From Maribacter algarum (ex Zhang et al. 2020) (GTDB lineage Bacteria > Bacteroidota > Bacteroidia > Flavobacteriales > Flavobacteriaceae), in NCBI RefSeq assembly GCF_005885635.1, contig NZ_VATY01000003.1, forward strand, positions 350,497 through 414,496: DNA of 64,000 bases, written 5' to 3'. Position numbers and translations under genes: made by a program. This document shows, one piece after another, positions 1 to 8,277 of the stretch. The notes beneath the pieces were generated by a model, which was not told where the DNA came from, did no database searches, and saw only the letters and a program-made list of their open reading frames with translations. The number at the start of each line of letters is the position of its first letter. The first letter of the stretch is position 1.

Positions 1-734
1 GCCAATGACTTTACTCTATGAAAATAGTAGGTGTCACCACCTAATTCCAACGCTTTGTTTAGATAGGTCAGTGCCTCGGGATATTTAATACCCTGCTCGA
101 CATAATATCTTGCTGCTTCATAATAGGTCTGTGCTGACGGGCCAGGTTGCAATGCTTTCTCAATCTGTTCTTCCATAATTCCCTTAGTATTAACCGTTAT
201 GGGAATTACAACCTGTGTATTCTCCCAGCTCCATATCATATCGGCCACGTTATGGGAAATATTATCGAAGGATATTAATAAATTCTCTTGAAAACCTGCC
301 TTGGAATTTGGCTTTATCCTTACGCGAAAAGCATCTTCTTCGGCATTATAGTTATTTCGACCATCACCCCAATGTGTTGTATTTTTATGAAAAACAACTT
401 CCCATTCGTTTTCTTCGGGAAAAGCATAAAGAGCATATGTACCAGCAATTAGGGTATTCCCTAAAATAGAAACATCTGTATCAACCGTAATCTTAGTTGA
501 CTCATTAGCCCCTACACGCCAGATTCTACCATAAGGTACTAAGCCCTTTTTACCATCAGGGAGATTACCAAAAACTTTGCGTCCTCGTACAGCCGGTCTT
601 GAATAATCTACTTTAATAGTCGTAAAACCTACTTCTTGGGTTACTGTCGCAGCCGGGCTTGCTTTGGGATGATTTAGTTGTGCAGAACCATAGAGTCCGA
701 CAAAGAGAAAAAAAAGCAGTATGACCTTTTTCAT
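1..734 (-). CDS. DUF2911 domain protein, secreted, C-terminus outside window
   Basis: I translated this by hand from the complement. It opens with an ATG at 734 and a signal peptide (MKKVILLFFLFVGLYGSAQ), then the DUF2911 core. Recognisable stretches include VDYSRPAVRGRKVFG, VPYGRIWRVGANESTKI, LIAGTYALYAFP and HWGDGRNNYNAEEDAFRV. After the core comes a short helical TPR-like tail (YYEAARYYVEQG, EALTYLNKALELGGDT) that is still open at base 1, so the end lies outside the window. DUF2911 proteins are common secreted or periplasmic proteins of Bacteroidota with no established activity. It lies 54 bp downstream of ftsY on the same strand, with a terminator-like hairpin between them, so it may be a separate transcription unit. 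The family call is firm; function is unknown. Confidence 0.88.
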   Translation of the reverse strand, partial: MKKVILLFFLFVGLYGSAQLNHPKASPAATVTQEVGFTTIKVDYSRPAVRGRKVFGNLPDGKKGLVPYGRIWRVGANESTKITVDTDVSILGNTLIAGTYALYAFPEENEWEVVFHKNTTHWGDGRNNYNAEEDAFRVRIKPNSKAGFQENLLISFDNISHNVADMIWSWENTQVVIPITVNTKGIMEEQIEKALQPGPSAQTYYEAARYYVEQGIKYPEALTYLNKALELGGDTYYFHRVKSL

Positions 735-746
735 TTGAATAATTTT

Positions 747-775
747 AAAAAGGGACTTGAATTCATGTTCAAGTC
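747..775 (-). terminator. Terminator-like hairpin after ftsY
   Basis: Perfect 8-bp arms (GACTTGAA at 754-761 and TTCAAGTC at 768-775) with a 6-nt loop are followed on the minus strand by a short T run (complement of 747-751). It sits between the ftsY stop and the DUF2911 start. The T run has only five residues and is separated from the stem by CC, so termination may be partial. Confidence 0.5.
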
Positions 776-788
776 TTGGTGGCAAGTA

Positions 789-1745
789 CTATATACTGAA
801 AAAGGAATCGACAAATTCATGTTTGTTGAAAACCTGTAGATCTTCGATACCTTCCCCCACTCCTATGTATTTAACAGGAATCTGAAATTGGTCTGAAATG
901 CCAATAACAACCCCACCCTTTGCCGTTCCGTCCAACTTTGTTACCGCCAATGAAGTTACCTCAGTTGCTTTAGTGAACTGCTTCGCCTGTTCAAAAGCAT
1001 TTTGCCCTGTAGAACCATCAAGTACAAGAAGTACATCATGTGGAGTGTCATCCACCACCTTTTGCATCACACGTTTAATTTTGGAAAGTTCATTCATCAA
1101 GTTCACTTTGTTATGAAGCCTTCCTGCCGTATCGATAATGACAACATCTGCATCTTGGTTGACTGCTGAACTTAACGTGTCAAAGGCAACAGAAGCAGGA
1201 TCACTCCCCATCTTTTGCTTTACAATGGGAACGTCAACCCTATCTGCCCAAACTTGTAATTGATCAATTGCAGCAGCTCTAAACGTATCACCTGCACCTA
1301 AGACAACCTTTAAACCTTGTTGTTTGAATTGATGTGCCAATTTTCCAATGGTGGTGGTTTTACCTACTCCATTGACTCCGACAACCATAATCACATAGGG
1401 TTTCTTGTCTTTTGGGATGCTAAACTCCACACCTTCCCCAACATGTGTTTCGGAGAGTAGTCCTGCAATTTCCTCACGCAAAATCGTATTTAATTCATCA
1501 GTACCTACATACTTGTCCTTAGCGGCTCTGGCTTCTATACGCGTAATAATTTTCAATGTCGTATCTACACCAACGTCAGAGGAGACCAATACTTCCTCAA
1601 GATTATCCAAGACATCATCATCAACTTTTGATTTGCCCGCAACAGCCTTGGTCATTTTGGAGAAAAAACTAGTTTTTGTTTTTTCCAATCCTTTATCTAA
1701 GGTTTCCTTTTTCTTAGAGGAAAATATATTTTTAAATAAACTCAT
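789..1745 (-). CDS. ftsY: Signal recognition particle receptor FtsY
   Basis: SRP-receptor GTPase that docks SRP-bound ribosomes at the inner membrane for co-translational insertion. At 318 aa it has the short N-terminus seen in Bacteroidota rather than the long acidic A domain of E. coli. The N domain (about 20-105) precedes the GTPase: P-loop GVNGVGKT at 123-130, DTFRAAA at 153-159, DTAGR at 205-209 and TKLDGTAKGG at 269-278. The basic, phenylalanine-containing N-terminus (MSLFKNIFSSKKK) fits a membrane-binding helix. It follows rpmB, rpmG and DUF4295, a conserved order in Flavobacteriaceae. A terminator lies between DUF4295 and ftsY, and a -7-like box lies just upstream, so ftsY may have its own promoter. 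Confidence 0.98.
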   Translation of the reverse strand: MSLFKNIFSSKKKETLDKGLEKTKTSFFSKMTKAVAGKSKVDDDVLDNLEEVLVSSDVGVDTTLKIITRIEARAAKDKYVGTDELNTILREEIAGLLSETHVGEGVEFSIPKDKKPYVIMVVGVNGVGKTTTIGKLAHQFKQQGLKVVLGAGDTFRAAAIDQLQVWADRVDVPIVKQKMGSDPASVAFDTLSSAVNQDADVVIIDTAGRLHNKVNLMNELSKIKRVMQKVVDDTPHDVLLVLDGSTGQNAFEQAKQFTKATEVTSLAVTKLDGTAKGGVVIGISDQFQIPVKYIGVGEGIEDLQVFNKHEFVDSFFSI

Positions 1746-1766
1746 AGTGTTTTAATCCGCTTTTTT

Positions 1767-1774
1767 CAAAGATA
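1767..1774 (-). promoter_or_regulatory. Putative -7 box for ftsY (TATCTTTG)
   Basis: Reads TATCTTTG on the minus strand, matching the Bacteroidota TAnnTTTG consensus, 22 bp upstream of the ftsY ATG and downstream of the ribosomal-cluster terminator. I see no clear TTG-type -33 box at the right distance, so this rests on the -7 match and its position. Confidence 0.45.
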
Positions 1775-1970
1775 GAGAACTTAGAGATATTTTAAAGGTT
1801 GAACTAATCTGAAACCATTATTCGAACTTGCGAACCCTGAAATGAATTTAAAATAAATAAACTCGGGGTAAGCCCACAAGTCATTGAAAGGAAAATCAAC
1901 ATTGATTTCAACGTAAGCGTCGGAGCATTTTAAACCTGCCCTTCTGGCAGGCTGGTCTCGATTATCGGAT

Positions 1971-2000
1971 AAAAAAAAGCCTCTTTCTTTCGAAAGAGGC
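1971..2000 (-). terminator. Intrinsic terminator after DUF4295
   Basis: A 9-bp perfect stem (GCCTCTTTC at 1979-1987, GAAAGAGGC at 1992-2000) with a 4-nt loop is followed on the minus strand by eight T (complement of 1971-1978). It is a textbook intrinsic terminator 25 bp past the DUF4295 stop, separating the ribosomal cluster from ftsY. Confidence 0.9.
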
Positions 2001-2024
2001 TTTCCAACTATTCTTGGTAGTTTG

Positions 2025-2177
2025 TTATTTCTTAGCAATCCACTCATTCACCTTTTCAGGTGCCATTACAGATTCAACGAAAGTATATGCTCCACTTTTT
2101 GGAGACTTAACCATTTTAATGGCCTTCGTTAATCTTTTTGAACTTGTCTGTAAACTTGCTACGGTCTTCTTTGCCAT
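2025..2177 (-). CDS. DUF4295 small basic protein
   Basis: A 50-residue basic protein starting MAKKTVASLQ and ending NEWIAKK, translated by hand. DUF4295 proteins occur in Bacteroidota immediately downstream of rpmG, and the same place is seen here. The size, high lysine content and ribosomal-operon location suggest a ribosome-associated role, but none is established to my knowledge. It starts 39 bp after the rpmG stop and is followed by a strong terminator, so it is the last gene of the L28-L33 transcript. Confidence 0.9.
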   Translation of the reverse strand: MAKKTVASLQTSSKRLTKAIKMVKSPKSGAYTFVESVMAPEKVNEWIAKK

Positions 2178-2216
2178 GACTAAATATATTTTTGGACATT
2201 CCCACTGAAGTGGAAA

Positions 2217-2399
2217 TTATTTTATCTCTTTATGAACGGTCATTCTCTTTAAGATAGGATTGAACTTTTTAATTTCCATCCTTTCTGGAGTGTTCTTCTT
2301 ATTCTTTGTGGTGATGTAACGTGAAGTACCTGGCTGACCAGATTCTTTATGCTCGGTACACTCTAAAATTACCTGAATTCTATTTCCTTTTTTTGCCAT
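2217..2399 (-). CDS. rpmG: 50S ribosomal protein L33
   Basis: A 60-aa large-subunit protein typical of the family. It begins [18 protein letters not shown] and contains the conserved stretches [21 protein letters not shown] and [12 protein letters not shown]. The Cys-x-x-Cys zinc-ribbon pairs of some L33 paralogues are absent (a single Cys near residue 14), so this is the zinc-independent form. It lies 20 bp downstream of rpmB and 39 bp upstream of DUF4295 in one probable operon. Confidence 0.97.
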   Translation of the reverse strand: MAKKGNRIQVILECTEHKESGQPGTSRYITTKNKKNTPERMEIKKFNPILKRMTVHKEIK

Positions 2400-2419
2400 C
2401 GTAATCTAATTTTTCCGGA

Positions 2420-2656
2420 TTATTTCAAAATCCCTTGTGCCTTCGCCTCTTTCAAAACAGCCGAAATACCCTTTTTATTGATTGTCTTTAATGCCTTGGC
2501 AGAAACTTTCAAAGTTACCCAACGATCCTCTTCAGGAATATAAAAACGCTTTTTAGATAGATTTACATTAAATCTTCTTCTCGTTTTATTGACAGAGAAG
2601 GAAACATTGTTTCCGAACATCGCTCTTTTCCCCGTAATTTCACAAACTTTTGACAT
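2420..2656 (-). CDS. rpmB: 50S ribosomal protein L28
   Basis: A 78-aa large-subunit protein with the family signature CEITGKRAMFGNNVSFS near the N-terminus, the basic RRRFNVNLSKKRFYIPEEDRWVTLKV core and a lysine-rich C-terminal helix. It is first in the rpmB-rpmG-DUF4295 cluster. A well-formed Bacteroidota promoter (-7 TAAATTTG with a TTTTG element 20 bp upstream) lies 26 bp before its ATG. Confidence 0.98.
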   Translation of the reverse strand: MSKVCEITGKRAMFGNNVSFSVNKTRRRFNVNLSKKRFYIPEEDRWVTLKVSAKALKTINKKGISAVLKEAKAQGILK

Positions 2657-2682
2657 CGCGCTGATTTTTTTTAAACAGGATG

Positions 2683-2715
2683 CAAATTTATATCTTTTTT
2701 ACGGTTCGAACAAAA
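2683..2715 (-). promoter_or_regulatory. Promoter of the rpmB-rpmG-DUF4295 operon
   Basis: On the minus strand the -7 box TAAATTTG is at 2683-2690 and a -33-type TTTTG at 2711-2715, with a 20-bp spacer. This matches the Bacteroidota sigma-A pattern (TTG/TTTG, about 17-23 bp, TAnnTTTG). The gap to the rpmB ATG implies a leader of roughly 20 nt. Confidence 0.75.
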
Positions 2716-2722
2716 TTCTAAA

Positions 2723-3973
2723 TCAGAATTTTAAAATTTCTTTTTGAAGCAACTCAAAAGCCTTATTCACAGACTTTTGCACGATTCTTTCCCTATGATT
2801 ACCCATCACAAATTTATGCGCAAAAACCCCTTTTGGAGTGGCTATGCCAAGATAGACGGTTCCGACATCTGCATCTGAGTCTCCTTTGGTAGGTCCAGCG
2901 TTGCCAGTTGTGGCTATGGCAAAGTCGGTTTGCATCAATTTTTGAACGTTTTCAGCCATCACCTTAGCAACTTCTTCGCTTACAACTGAATGTTCTTCAA
3001 TCAAAGACCTTGGAACCTTGAGCACTTCTATTTTTGCTTCTGTGGCATAACTTACCACGCTGCCTTTGAAATATGACGAAGCGCCTGGTATAGCAGTAAT
3101 ATGCTCTGCGATTTTACCCCCTGTAAAGCTTTCAGCAGTTGCCAAGGTGAAGCCTTTTGAAGTAATCAATTTTGCAACCACCTCTTCAAGCGTTTCTTCA
3201 TCTTCAAGTCCATAAATAATGTCACCAATCAACGGAGAAAGTTTTTGCATCTCCTCATCCACAGATTTGGCTAATACCTCTTTATCAGGTCCTTTTGCTG
3301 TTAACCGCAAGCGCACCTTTCCCAAATTAGGCAAATAAGCCAACTTTATAAAAGATGGCAGGTTGTTCTCCCAATCTTCTATTTTTTCCGCAATGGCGCT
3401 CTCCCCAAGTCCATAAGTGACTAAAGTTTTATGAAGAATATAGGGACGCTCAAACTCTTCCACTATTTTTGGAATGACGGCATTGGTAATCAAATTCTTC
3501 ATTTCAAAAGGTACTCCCGGTAGGGATACAAAAACCGTATTATCTTCTCGCATCCACATTCCCGGCGCAGTACCATAGGCATTATGCAATGCAATGGACT
3601 TGGATGGTATTAGAGACTGGTCTCTATTGATTTCAGAGATTTTAGTTGTTGTAATGTACTTTTCGAAAAGCGCTTCGATATGAGCTAAAACCTTTTCATC
3701 CCTAACAAGGTTATCATCAAAGTATTCACAAAAAGTATGTTTGGTTATATCGTCTTTTGTGGGACCCAAACCGCCGGTAACAATAACCACTTGAGCTCGA
3801 CTTTTGGCATCAGCAAGTGCACTCAAAATATGTTGGCGTTCATCTTGAACAGAAGTAACCTGATAGACAGATACCCCAATTTTATTAAGTTCCTTGGCTA
3901 TGAAAGCAGAATTAGTATCGATAATTTGGCCAATGAGAATTTCATCGCCAATCGTAATGATTTCTGCTATCAT
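2723..3973 (-). CDS. cinA: CinA family competence/damage-inducible protein (NMN deamidase)
   Basis: A 416-aa two-domain protein of normal length. The N-terminal MoCF-type domain carries [14 protein letters not shown] at 9-22 and GGLGPTKDD at 67-75. The C-terminal CinA domain has the [20 protein letters not shown] signature, followed by [11 protein letters not shown]. Family members hydrolyse nicotinamide mononucleotide to nicotinate mononucleotide in NAD salvage, and some have ADP-ribose pyrophosphatase activity in the N-terminal domain. It starts 17 bp after the Hpt gene stop, and the same-strand chain FAH-Hpt-cinA suggests cotranscription. It ends 26 bp before the rpmB promoter region, with no clear terminator. 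Confidence 0.95.
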   Translation of the reverse strand: MIAEIITIGDEILIGQIIDTNSAFIAKELNKIGVSVYQVTSVQDERQHILSALADAKSRAQVVIVTGGLGPTKDDITKHTFCEYFDDNLVRDEKVLAHIEALFEKYITTTKISEINRDQSLIPSKSIALHNAYGTAPGMWMREDNTVFVSLPGVPFEMKNLITNAVIPKIVEEFERPYILHKTLVTYGLGESAIAEKIEDWENNLPSFIKLAYLPNLGKVRLRLTAKGPDKEVLAKSVDEEMQKLSPLIGDIIYGLEDEETLEEVVAKLITSKGFTLATAESFTGGKIAEHITAIPGASSYFKGSVVSYATEAKIEVLKVPRSLIEEHSVVSEEVAKVMAENVQKLMQTDFAIATTGNAGPTKGDSDADVGTVYLGIATPKGVFAHKFVMGNHRERIVQKSVNKAFELLQKEILKF

Positions 3974-3990
3974 TCTAAAGTTCTAGTAAA

Positions 3991-4329
3991 TTATAGATTG
4001 AAGTCTTTTCGAAGCTCGGACACGACCTGTTCAATGTCTTTTTTCAAACTTGGAAAAATCGACTGAATCTCTGACATGTTTGCCGCACTTTTACCCAAGG
4101 TCTCTATTTCGAGCGCAGCGGCACGGGTTTGTTCCATTCCTAGTAAGTCAACATTAGGTTTTATTTTGTGCGCCAATTGATATACCTGCTCGTAATTGCT
4201 CGTATTCAATGCATGCTCTAATCCTTCCAAATCTTGAGGTACCTCCTCCAAAAAAACGGAGATTACAGAATTAATGAAATCATCATCCCCATCAGCCATT
4301 TCATTAATCTTGTCTAAACTGTATATCAT
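3991..4329 (-). CDS. Hpt (histidine phosphotransfer) domain protein
   Basis: A 112-aa, all-helical single-domain protein. The phosphoacceptor motif is AHKIKPNVDLLGM with the histidine at residue 54, followed by the helical pair expected of Hpt domains. These proteins carry phosphate between hybrid histidine kinases and response regulators. No kinase or receiver gene is nearby, so its partners are elsewhere. Its ATG overlaps the stop of the upstream FAH gene by one base (TAATG), which implies translational coupling. Confidence 0.88.
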   Translation of the reverse strand: MIYSLDKINEMADGDDDFINSVISVFLEEVPQDLEGLEHALNTSNYEQVYQLAHKIKPNVDLLGMEQTRAAALEIETLGKSAANMSEIQSIFPSLKKDIEQVVSELRKDFNL

Positions 4330-4940
4330 TATTTGATTTTAACGGTAAATAATTTTTGACCTTCCAATACTCCCGAAAGATAGTCATTTACCTCTATTTT
4401 ACCAACCCCTGCGGGGGTTCCCGTAAAAATAATATCGCCTTTTTTAAGCGTAAAAAATTTGGAAACATAAGAAATCAATTCGTCAATCTTCCACAACATT
4501 AGACTGGTATTGCCCTTCTGGACTTCCTCTTGGTTTTTATACAATGAAAAACTCAAATTATTTAAATCTTCAAAATTTGACACATTGAGCCATTTTCCTA
4601 CAACAGCCGCGCCATCAAAGCCTTTTGCTTTCTCCCATGGGAGCCCTTTTCCTTTTAATTTGGACTGTAGATCGCGGGCTGTAAAGTCAATTCCTAATCC
4701 GATTTCGTCATAATATTTGTTCGCAAACATTTTATCAATATGCTTGCCAACTTTTTTGATTTTCACCAAAACCTCAACTTCATAGTGTATCTCATTTGAG
4801 AACTCGGGAATATAAAAGTCTTGCTCTTTTGGAAGAACTGCAGAATCTGGCTTTATAAAAACCACAGGTTCTTCGGGGCGTTCATTCGAAAGTTCCTCAA
4901 TGTGGTCCGTATAATTTCGGCCTATACAGATTATTTTCAT
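4329..4940 (-). CDS. Fumarylacetoacetate hydrolase (FAH) family protein
   Basis: A 203-aa minimal FAH-fold enzyme. It shows CIGRNYTDHIEEL at 5-17, the metal-binding IHYEVE at 51-56 (acidic ligands E54 and E56), GIDFTARDLQ at 83-92 and GTPAGVG at 174-180. Small FAH proteins of this sort include acylpyruvate hydrolases and oxaloacetate tautomerase/decarboxylase enzymes acting on 2,4-diketo or oxaloacetate-like substrates; the exact substrate cannot be read from sequence. It begins one base after the CarboxypepD_reg-like gene stop and overlaps the Hpt gene start. Confidence 0.92.
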   Translation of the reverse strand: MKIICIGRNYTDHIEELSNERPEEPVVFIKPDSAVLPKEQDFYIPEFSNEIHYEVEVLVKIKKVGKHIDKMFANKYYDEIGLGIDFTARDLQSKLKGKGLPWEKAKGFDGAAVVGKWLNVSNFEDLNNLSFSLYKNQEEVQKGNTSLMLWKIDELISYVSKFFTLKKGDIIFTGTPAGVGKIEVNDYLSGVLEGQKLFTVKIK

Positions 4941-4941
4941 A

Positions 4942-5856
4942 CTACTCCTTTTTCAACTTTAGACTTATGGCAGGAATAAAATTCTGAGAATTGTTTCTAG
5001 AGCGCACCCTAAAATCAGTCCACTCTCCCATACCATAAATCATCACCTTGTAATTCTGATTTTGGGTATAGATGCCCCGGAAAGTGGGAGCGAAACGATC
5101 CTCTACTACTTTCTTATTGGTCAAAGGATCAACTTCTTTTTGCATGTACCAATTGCTGGGTACAAAAAGCCATTCCAAACCCACGTAAATTCCCGCCTGT
5201 GGCACTTCTATGTTGAATGCAGCTAGGTCTATGGAAACGTAATCCCTTGTAACATTATGTTCTAAAACTATACTCTTTCGGAGTAAATCTCCATTTGGTT
5301 TTTTCGTTACCGCATCCACATCATAAATACGGATTCTAAACTTAGCGGATTCTCGCTTGAAGTTTTCATTTTTCTTCAGAAAGACGGTTACCTTATCCAC
5401 ATATTTCTTTTGAGCGCCAATATTGGGAAAGTACAGTCCCAATACCCATGGTGTAGCCGAAGAAGAAAAACCGCTGGTTAAGCTATAACTGCTTATCGGA
5501 TTTAGAACGTCAGAATTACCGAAATTTTCTACAACAACTACTTCATCCAATTCAAACGATTCCTCAATCATATCAATCCTTTTCGACTTATACAATAGCT
5601 TGGCATCAACTATAGTATCATTATAACCCAAGGAAGATATATGCACTTGTCTCTCAAGAAAATGTGTGGGGATATCCAAATAAAAATGACCTTGCTCATC
5701 GGTCGACGAACCTTTCAAAGTATTTAAAAAACTTAGATTCACGTAAGGAATAGGTTCCTTCGTCTTATCGTCATAAACATATCCTTCAAAAAGCACTTCC
5801 TGTGCTTGCACATGAAAAGCTATGAGTAACAAAAGGGGGAACAGCATGTATCTCAT
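4942..5856 (-). CDS. Carboxypeptidase-like regulatory domain protein, secreted
   Basis: A 304-aa protein with a signal peptide (MRYMLFPLLLLIAFHVQAQ). A CarboxypepD_reg-like beta-sandwich follows at roughly 22-90 (EGYVYDDKTKEPIPYVNLS, GSSTDEQGHFYLDI). The remaining 210 residues are beta-rich with no domain I recognise. Such regulatory-like domains are usually the N-terminal modules of TonB-dependent receptors, but this protein is too short to contain a plug and barrel. A periplasmic or outer-membrane structural role is likely. Its ATG abuts the exonuclease stop directly (0 bp), and its stop is one base from the FAH start, so it is in the middle of a tight operon. Confidence 0.82.
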   Translation of the reverse strand: MRYMLFPLLLLIAFHVQAQEVLFEGYVYDDKTKEPIPYVNLSFLNTLKGSSTDEQGHFYLDIPTHFLERQVHISSLGYNDTIVDAKLLYKSKRIDMIEESFELDEVVVVENFGNSDVLNPISSYSLTSGFSSSATPWVLGLYFPNIGAQKKYVDKVTVFLKKNENFKRESAKFRIRIYDVDAVTKKPNGDLLRKSIVLEHNVTRDYVSIDLAAFNIEVPQAGIYVGLEWLFVPSNWYMQKEVDPLTNKKVVEDRFAPTFRGIYTQNQNYKVMIYGMGEWTDFRVRSRNNSQNFIPAISLKLKKE

Positions 5857-6639
5857 CTAAGCTAACTTATTGTTCAACTTACTAAGCTTGATTTGAGTTA
5901 GTACTTTCTTTGTATACAAGGGGAAATCTGCATTTAATATCCAGCTAAAATAACCGGGTTCCTTCTCTAGAACATCATGCACTTTCTTTCCTTTGTGCTT
6001 TCCGAAGGAAAACATCTCTTCGTCATCTTCGTCCCAAACAATAAATCCTGCAAAGTCCACGGTGCGTTTGTGCGATGAGAATTCCGCTAATTTTTTGATA
6101 TTGTTTTCTAATTCAGGATAACGGTCCAATTGTGAAAGAAGCACCTCATACGTAGCCATGGTATCAGCTTCCGCACTATGGGCATCGGTCAAATCTTTAT
6201 CACAATAAAACTTATAAGCAGCGGAAAGTGTTCTTTTTTCCATCTTATGAAAAATGGTCTGCACATCAACGGCCACCGTATTCTTCATATCAAAATCCAC
6301 ATCTGCTCTGAGCATTTCCTCTGCCAATAATGGAATATCAAATCTGTCTGAATTAAATCCCCCTAAATCACTATCCTTTATCATAGTGTAAACTTCTTTC
6401 GATAATTCTTTAAAGGTAGGTTCATTGGCGACTTTAGCATCGGTTATACCGTGAATAGCCGCCGATTCAGCTGGAATGGGCATTTCAGGATTTACCAACC
6501 AGGTTTTACTTTCTTTATTACCGTTCGGAAAAATTTTCAAAATAGATATTTCTACAATACGATCTTTGGCAACATTTACCCCAGTGGTTTCTAAATCAAA
6601 AAAACATATGGGTCGGCTCAGCTTTAATTCCATCTTCAT
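5857..6639 (-). CDS. DEDDh 3'-5' exonuclease with C-terminal DUF3820-like domain
   Basis: A 260-aa DnaQ-like exonuclease. The catalytic residues are visible: D15 and E17 in FFDLETTG, D101 in NSDRFDIPLL, and H154 with D159 in DAHSAEADT. The last 60 residues (FGKHKGKKVHDVLEKEPGYF and SWILNADFP) resemble DUF3820, a small module often attached to such exonucleases. The N-terminal domain is related to the DNA polymerase III epsilon subunit, but the architecture points to a stand-alone nuclease. Two in-frame ATGs (residues 1 and 3) are possible starts. It is the first gene of the run ending in cinA. Confidence 0.92.
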   Translation of the reverse strand: MKMELKLSRPICFFDLETTGVNVAKDRIVEISILKIFPNGNKESKTWLVNPEMPIPAESAAIHGITDAKVANEPTFKELSKEVYTMIKDSDLGGFNSDRFDIPLLAEEMLRADVDFDMKNTVAVDVQTIFHKMEKRTLSAAYKFYCDKDLTDAHSAEADTMATYEVLLSQLDRYPELENNIKKLAEFSSHKRTVDFAGFIVWDEDDEEMFSFGKHKGKKVHDVLEKEPGYFSWILNADFPLYTKKVLTQIKLSKLNNKLA

Positions 6640-6651
6640 AAATTGTTTGGT

Positions 6652-6659
6652 ACAAAGAT
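6652..6659 (-). promoter_or_regulatory. Putative -7 box for the exonuclease operon (TATCTTTG)
   Basis: A minus-strand TATCTTTG lies 13 bp upstream of the exonuclease ATG and matches TAnnTTTG. No strong -33 element is visible. The same octamer appears upstream of ftsY. Confidence 0.45.
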
Positions 6660-6721
6660 AATTAGAAGGACGCTTGATTTTATTTTATGCGTATATTAAT
6701 TCTTATAATTCTAAAATATTC

Positions 6722-7567
6722 ATGAAAAACAAACTGACCATACTAATTCTCTTATTTTTTATCTCTTGTAAAAGCAACAAGATTTCAACATTGAAATACA
6801 GTACCAGTCCAGAAGCCTTGAGACACTATCAAAAGGGATGGGAACAGATTATGGATGAAGGTCGTTATGGTGAAGCCGAAGTTTCCTATAGAAAAAGTCT
6901 TGAATACGACCCAGACTTTTTAATAGGGAAAAGTGTCTTAGCGCGATTGACTTTAAATCTCGAAGAGCGATTGAAGTTATACGAAGAAATTCAAGAGAAA
7001 AGGAATACTGTAACTGGAGATGAACGTCTCATTCTCGAAGTATACAGTTCGTTGGTAAAGCACACCAATCTCAAAGATCAAGGTTCTTCCGAAACTAAAA
7101 GTTCCTTACAGAAAGCTTTAAGTATTGCTGAAAAAAATCTGGGTAGCGTAGTTCATAAATATCCTGCAGAAATATATCTCAAAGCAGAGTATATTGAAGT
7201 TCTGAATTCACTATATGGACCGAAACAAGCTTTGGACTCTCTTAACGCATTAACTACTATTTCGCAAAAGGACAATCCATTTCTACTAGGGTTTTCAGCC
7301 AGTATGCACGCAGAATTGGAAGAATACGATATAGCCATGAAGCAAGCGAATCGATTACTACAGGTTGTAAAGGACAGTACCTTGCCAAAGACTTTTGCAG
7401 TTTTGGCCGATGTCTATTTTCAAATGGGAAGTTTGGAGGTTGCAAAAAGCAATGTGGATAGGGCGGGCAAATTAGACCCCAAGAATTTAGATGCAAGTCA
7501 GTTGAAAAAGAAGATTGATGAGGCCATTAAAAAACAAAACGCGACTACTTTAAGCGATATGAAATAA
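6722..7567 (+). CDS. TPR-repeat lipoprotein
   Basis: The start is chosen at the ATG at 6722, because it begins a lipoprotein signal peptide (MKNKLTILILLFFISCKSNK, lipid-attached Cys at residue 16); the frame is open 16 codons further upstream. The mature protein (281 aa in total) is helical with tetratricopeptide-like units near the start (YQKGWEQIMDEGRYGEAEVS, YRKSLEYDPDFLIGKSVLA) and near the end (AVLADVYFQMGSLEVAKSN, DRAGKLDPKNLDAS). TPR lipoproteins scaffold protein complexes at the periplasmic membrane face; the partner is unknown. It is convergent with the methyltransferase gene and their 3' ends overlap by 23 bp, with no terminator between. Confidence 0.8.
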   Translation: MKNKLTILILLFFISCKSNKISTLKYSTSPEALRHYQKGWEQIMDEGRYGEAEVSYRKSLEYDPDFLIGKSVLARLTLNLEERLKLYEEIQEKRNTVTGDERLILEVYSSLVKHTNLKDQGSSETKSSLQKALSIAEKNLGSVVHKYPAEIYLKAEYIEVLNSLYGPKQALDSLNALTTISQKDNPFLLGFSASMHAELEEYDIAMKQANRLLQVVKDSTLPKTFAVLADVYFQMGSLEVAKSNVDRAGKLDPKNLDASQLKKKIDEAIKKQNATTLSDMK

Positions 7568-8273
7568 AAAAAGTATCTGCTTCAATAGCATAGCTTTTTG
7601 AATTTGAAATAGCATTTATTTTTTCTACTGTAGTGTTATACACTTCTTGAAATCCATATAGACCCTCAAAGAACTGGTACTGCTCCTTTACTGACAATAC
7701 CATATGCGCCAATTCCTGAGCGGTCATCTGAAATCGAATTCTCTCACAACCCTCGCTAAGTTTATCTATCATTCTTGTTTTCAAGCCTGCGAAATTTTCT
7801 TGATGATTATAGCCATTTGAATCTTCTTTCGCTTGAAACCCGAGTTTAGTCAAAATATCATTCAAAAGAACTTGAAAATCATACACTAGAACGCTTGAAT
7901 TGTTTGCACCTACCCTAACAATTTCATCAAGCAATTTCTGCGATTTCGCATACCAAAGAGAACCCGCTAAAGTTATGATATCGAAGGAATTGGCATCAAA
8001 ATAAATCTGACTTTTATTAAATAAACTGTAACTTACGTTTGGGTAGGTTATTCCATTTGAAATCATATCCGTACTAGGATCAATACCTACTACAGTACTA
8101 CAAAAATCGGCAAGAGCAATTGTAGATTGACCAGTACCACATCCAATATCAAGTCCGGAAGTGAATGATTTACGATTCAAACAGCTTGTTAGAATATTAC
8201 GGTGTAGTGGAGGCCTATACGATGCATAGTGAAAAGCCGTAATGTCATCATATTCCGAAGCCATAGACAACAA
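7545..8273 (-). CDS. SAM-dependent methyltransferase (class I)
   Basis: A 242-aa Rossmann-fold methyltransferase. SAM-binding motif I is LDIGCGTGQS at 41-50, and the acidic residue ending strand 2 is D65 in VVGIDPSTDM. An N-terminal FHYASYRPP segment is common in small-molecule methyltransferases of the methyltransf_11 type. The substrate is unknown. A second possible ATG lies three codons in. It starts 4 bp after the stop of the upstream E2 gene, so the two are probably cotranscribed, although no functional link is obvious. The 3' end overlaps the convergent TPR lipoprotein gene. Confidence 0.85.
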   Translation of the reverse strand: MLSMASEYDDITAFHYASYRPPLHRNILTSCLNRKSFTSGLDIGCGTGQSTIALADFCSTVVGIDPSTDMISNGITYPNVSYSLFNKSQIYFDANSFDIITLAGSLWYAKSQKLLDEIVRVGANNSSVLVYDFQVLLNDILTKLGFQAKEDSNGYNHQENFAGLKTRMIDKLSEGCERIRFQMTAQELAHMVLSVKEQYQFFEGLYGFQEVYNTTVEKINAISNSKSYAIEADTFFISYRLK

Positions 8274-8277
8274 AAGG

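Larger units (their letters stand above)
1746..2024. other. Intergenic region between DUF4295 and ftsY
   Basis: Holds the terminator (1971-2000), the ftsY -7 box, and a small palindrome CCTGCC-cttct-GGCAGG at 1935-1951. GC-rich palindromes of this kind are, from general familiarity, dispersed intergenic repeats in many Bacteroidota. An 88-codon minus-strand frame crosses the terminator and I do not accept it as a gene. Confidence 0.5.

Noticed and set aside
215..469. 84-codon plus-strand frame
   Set aside because: Lies antisense inside the partial DUF2911 gene, which has a clear signal peptide and domain match.
1781..2047. 88-codon minus-strand frame between DUF4295 and ftsY
   Set aside because: It overlaps the 3' end of DUF4295, crosses a strong intrinsic terminator and contains a dispersed palindrome; no family resemblance.
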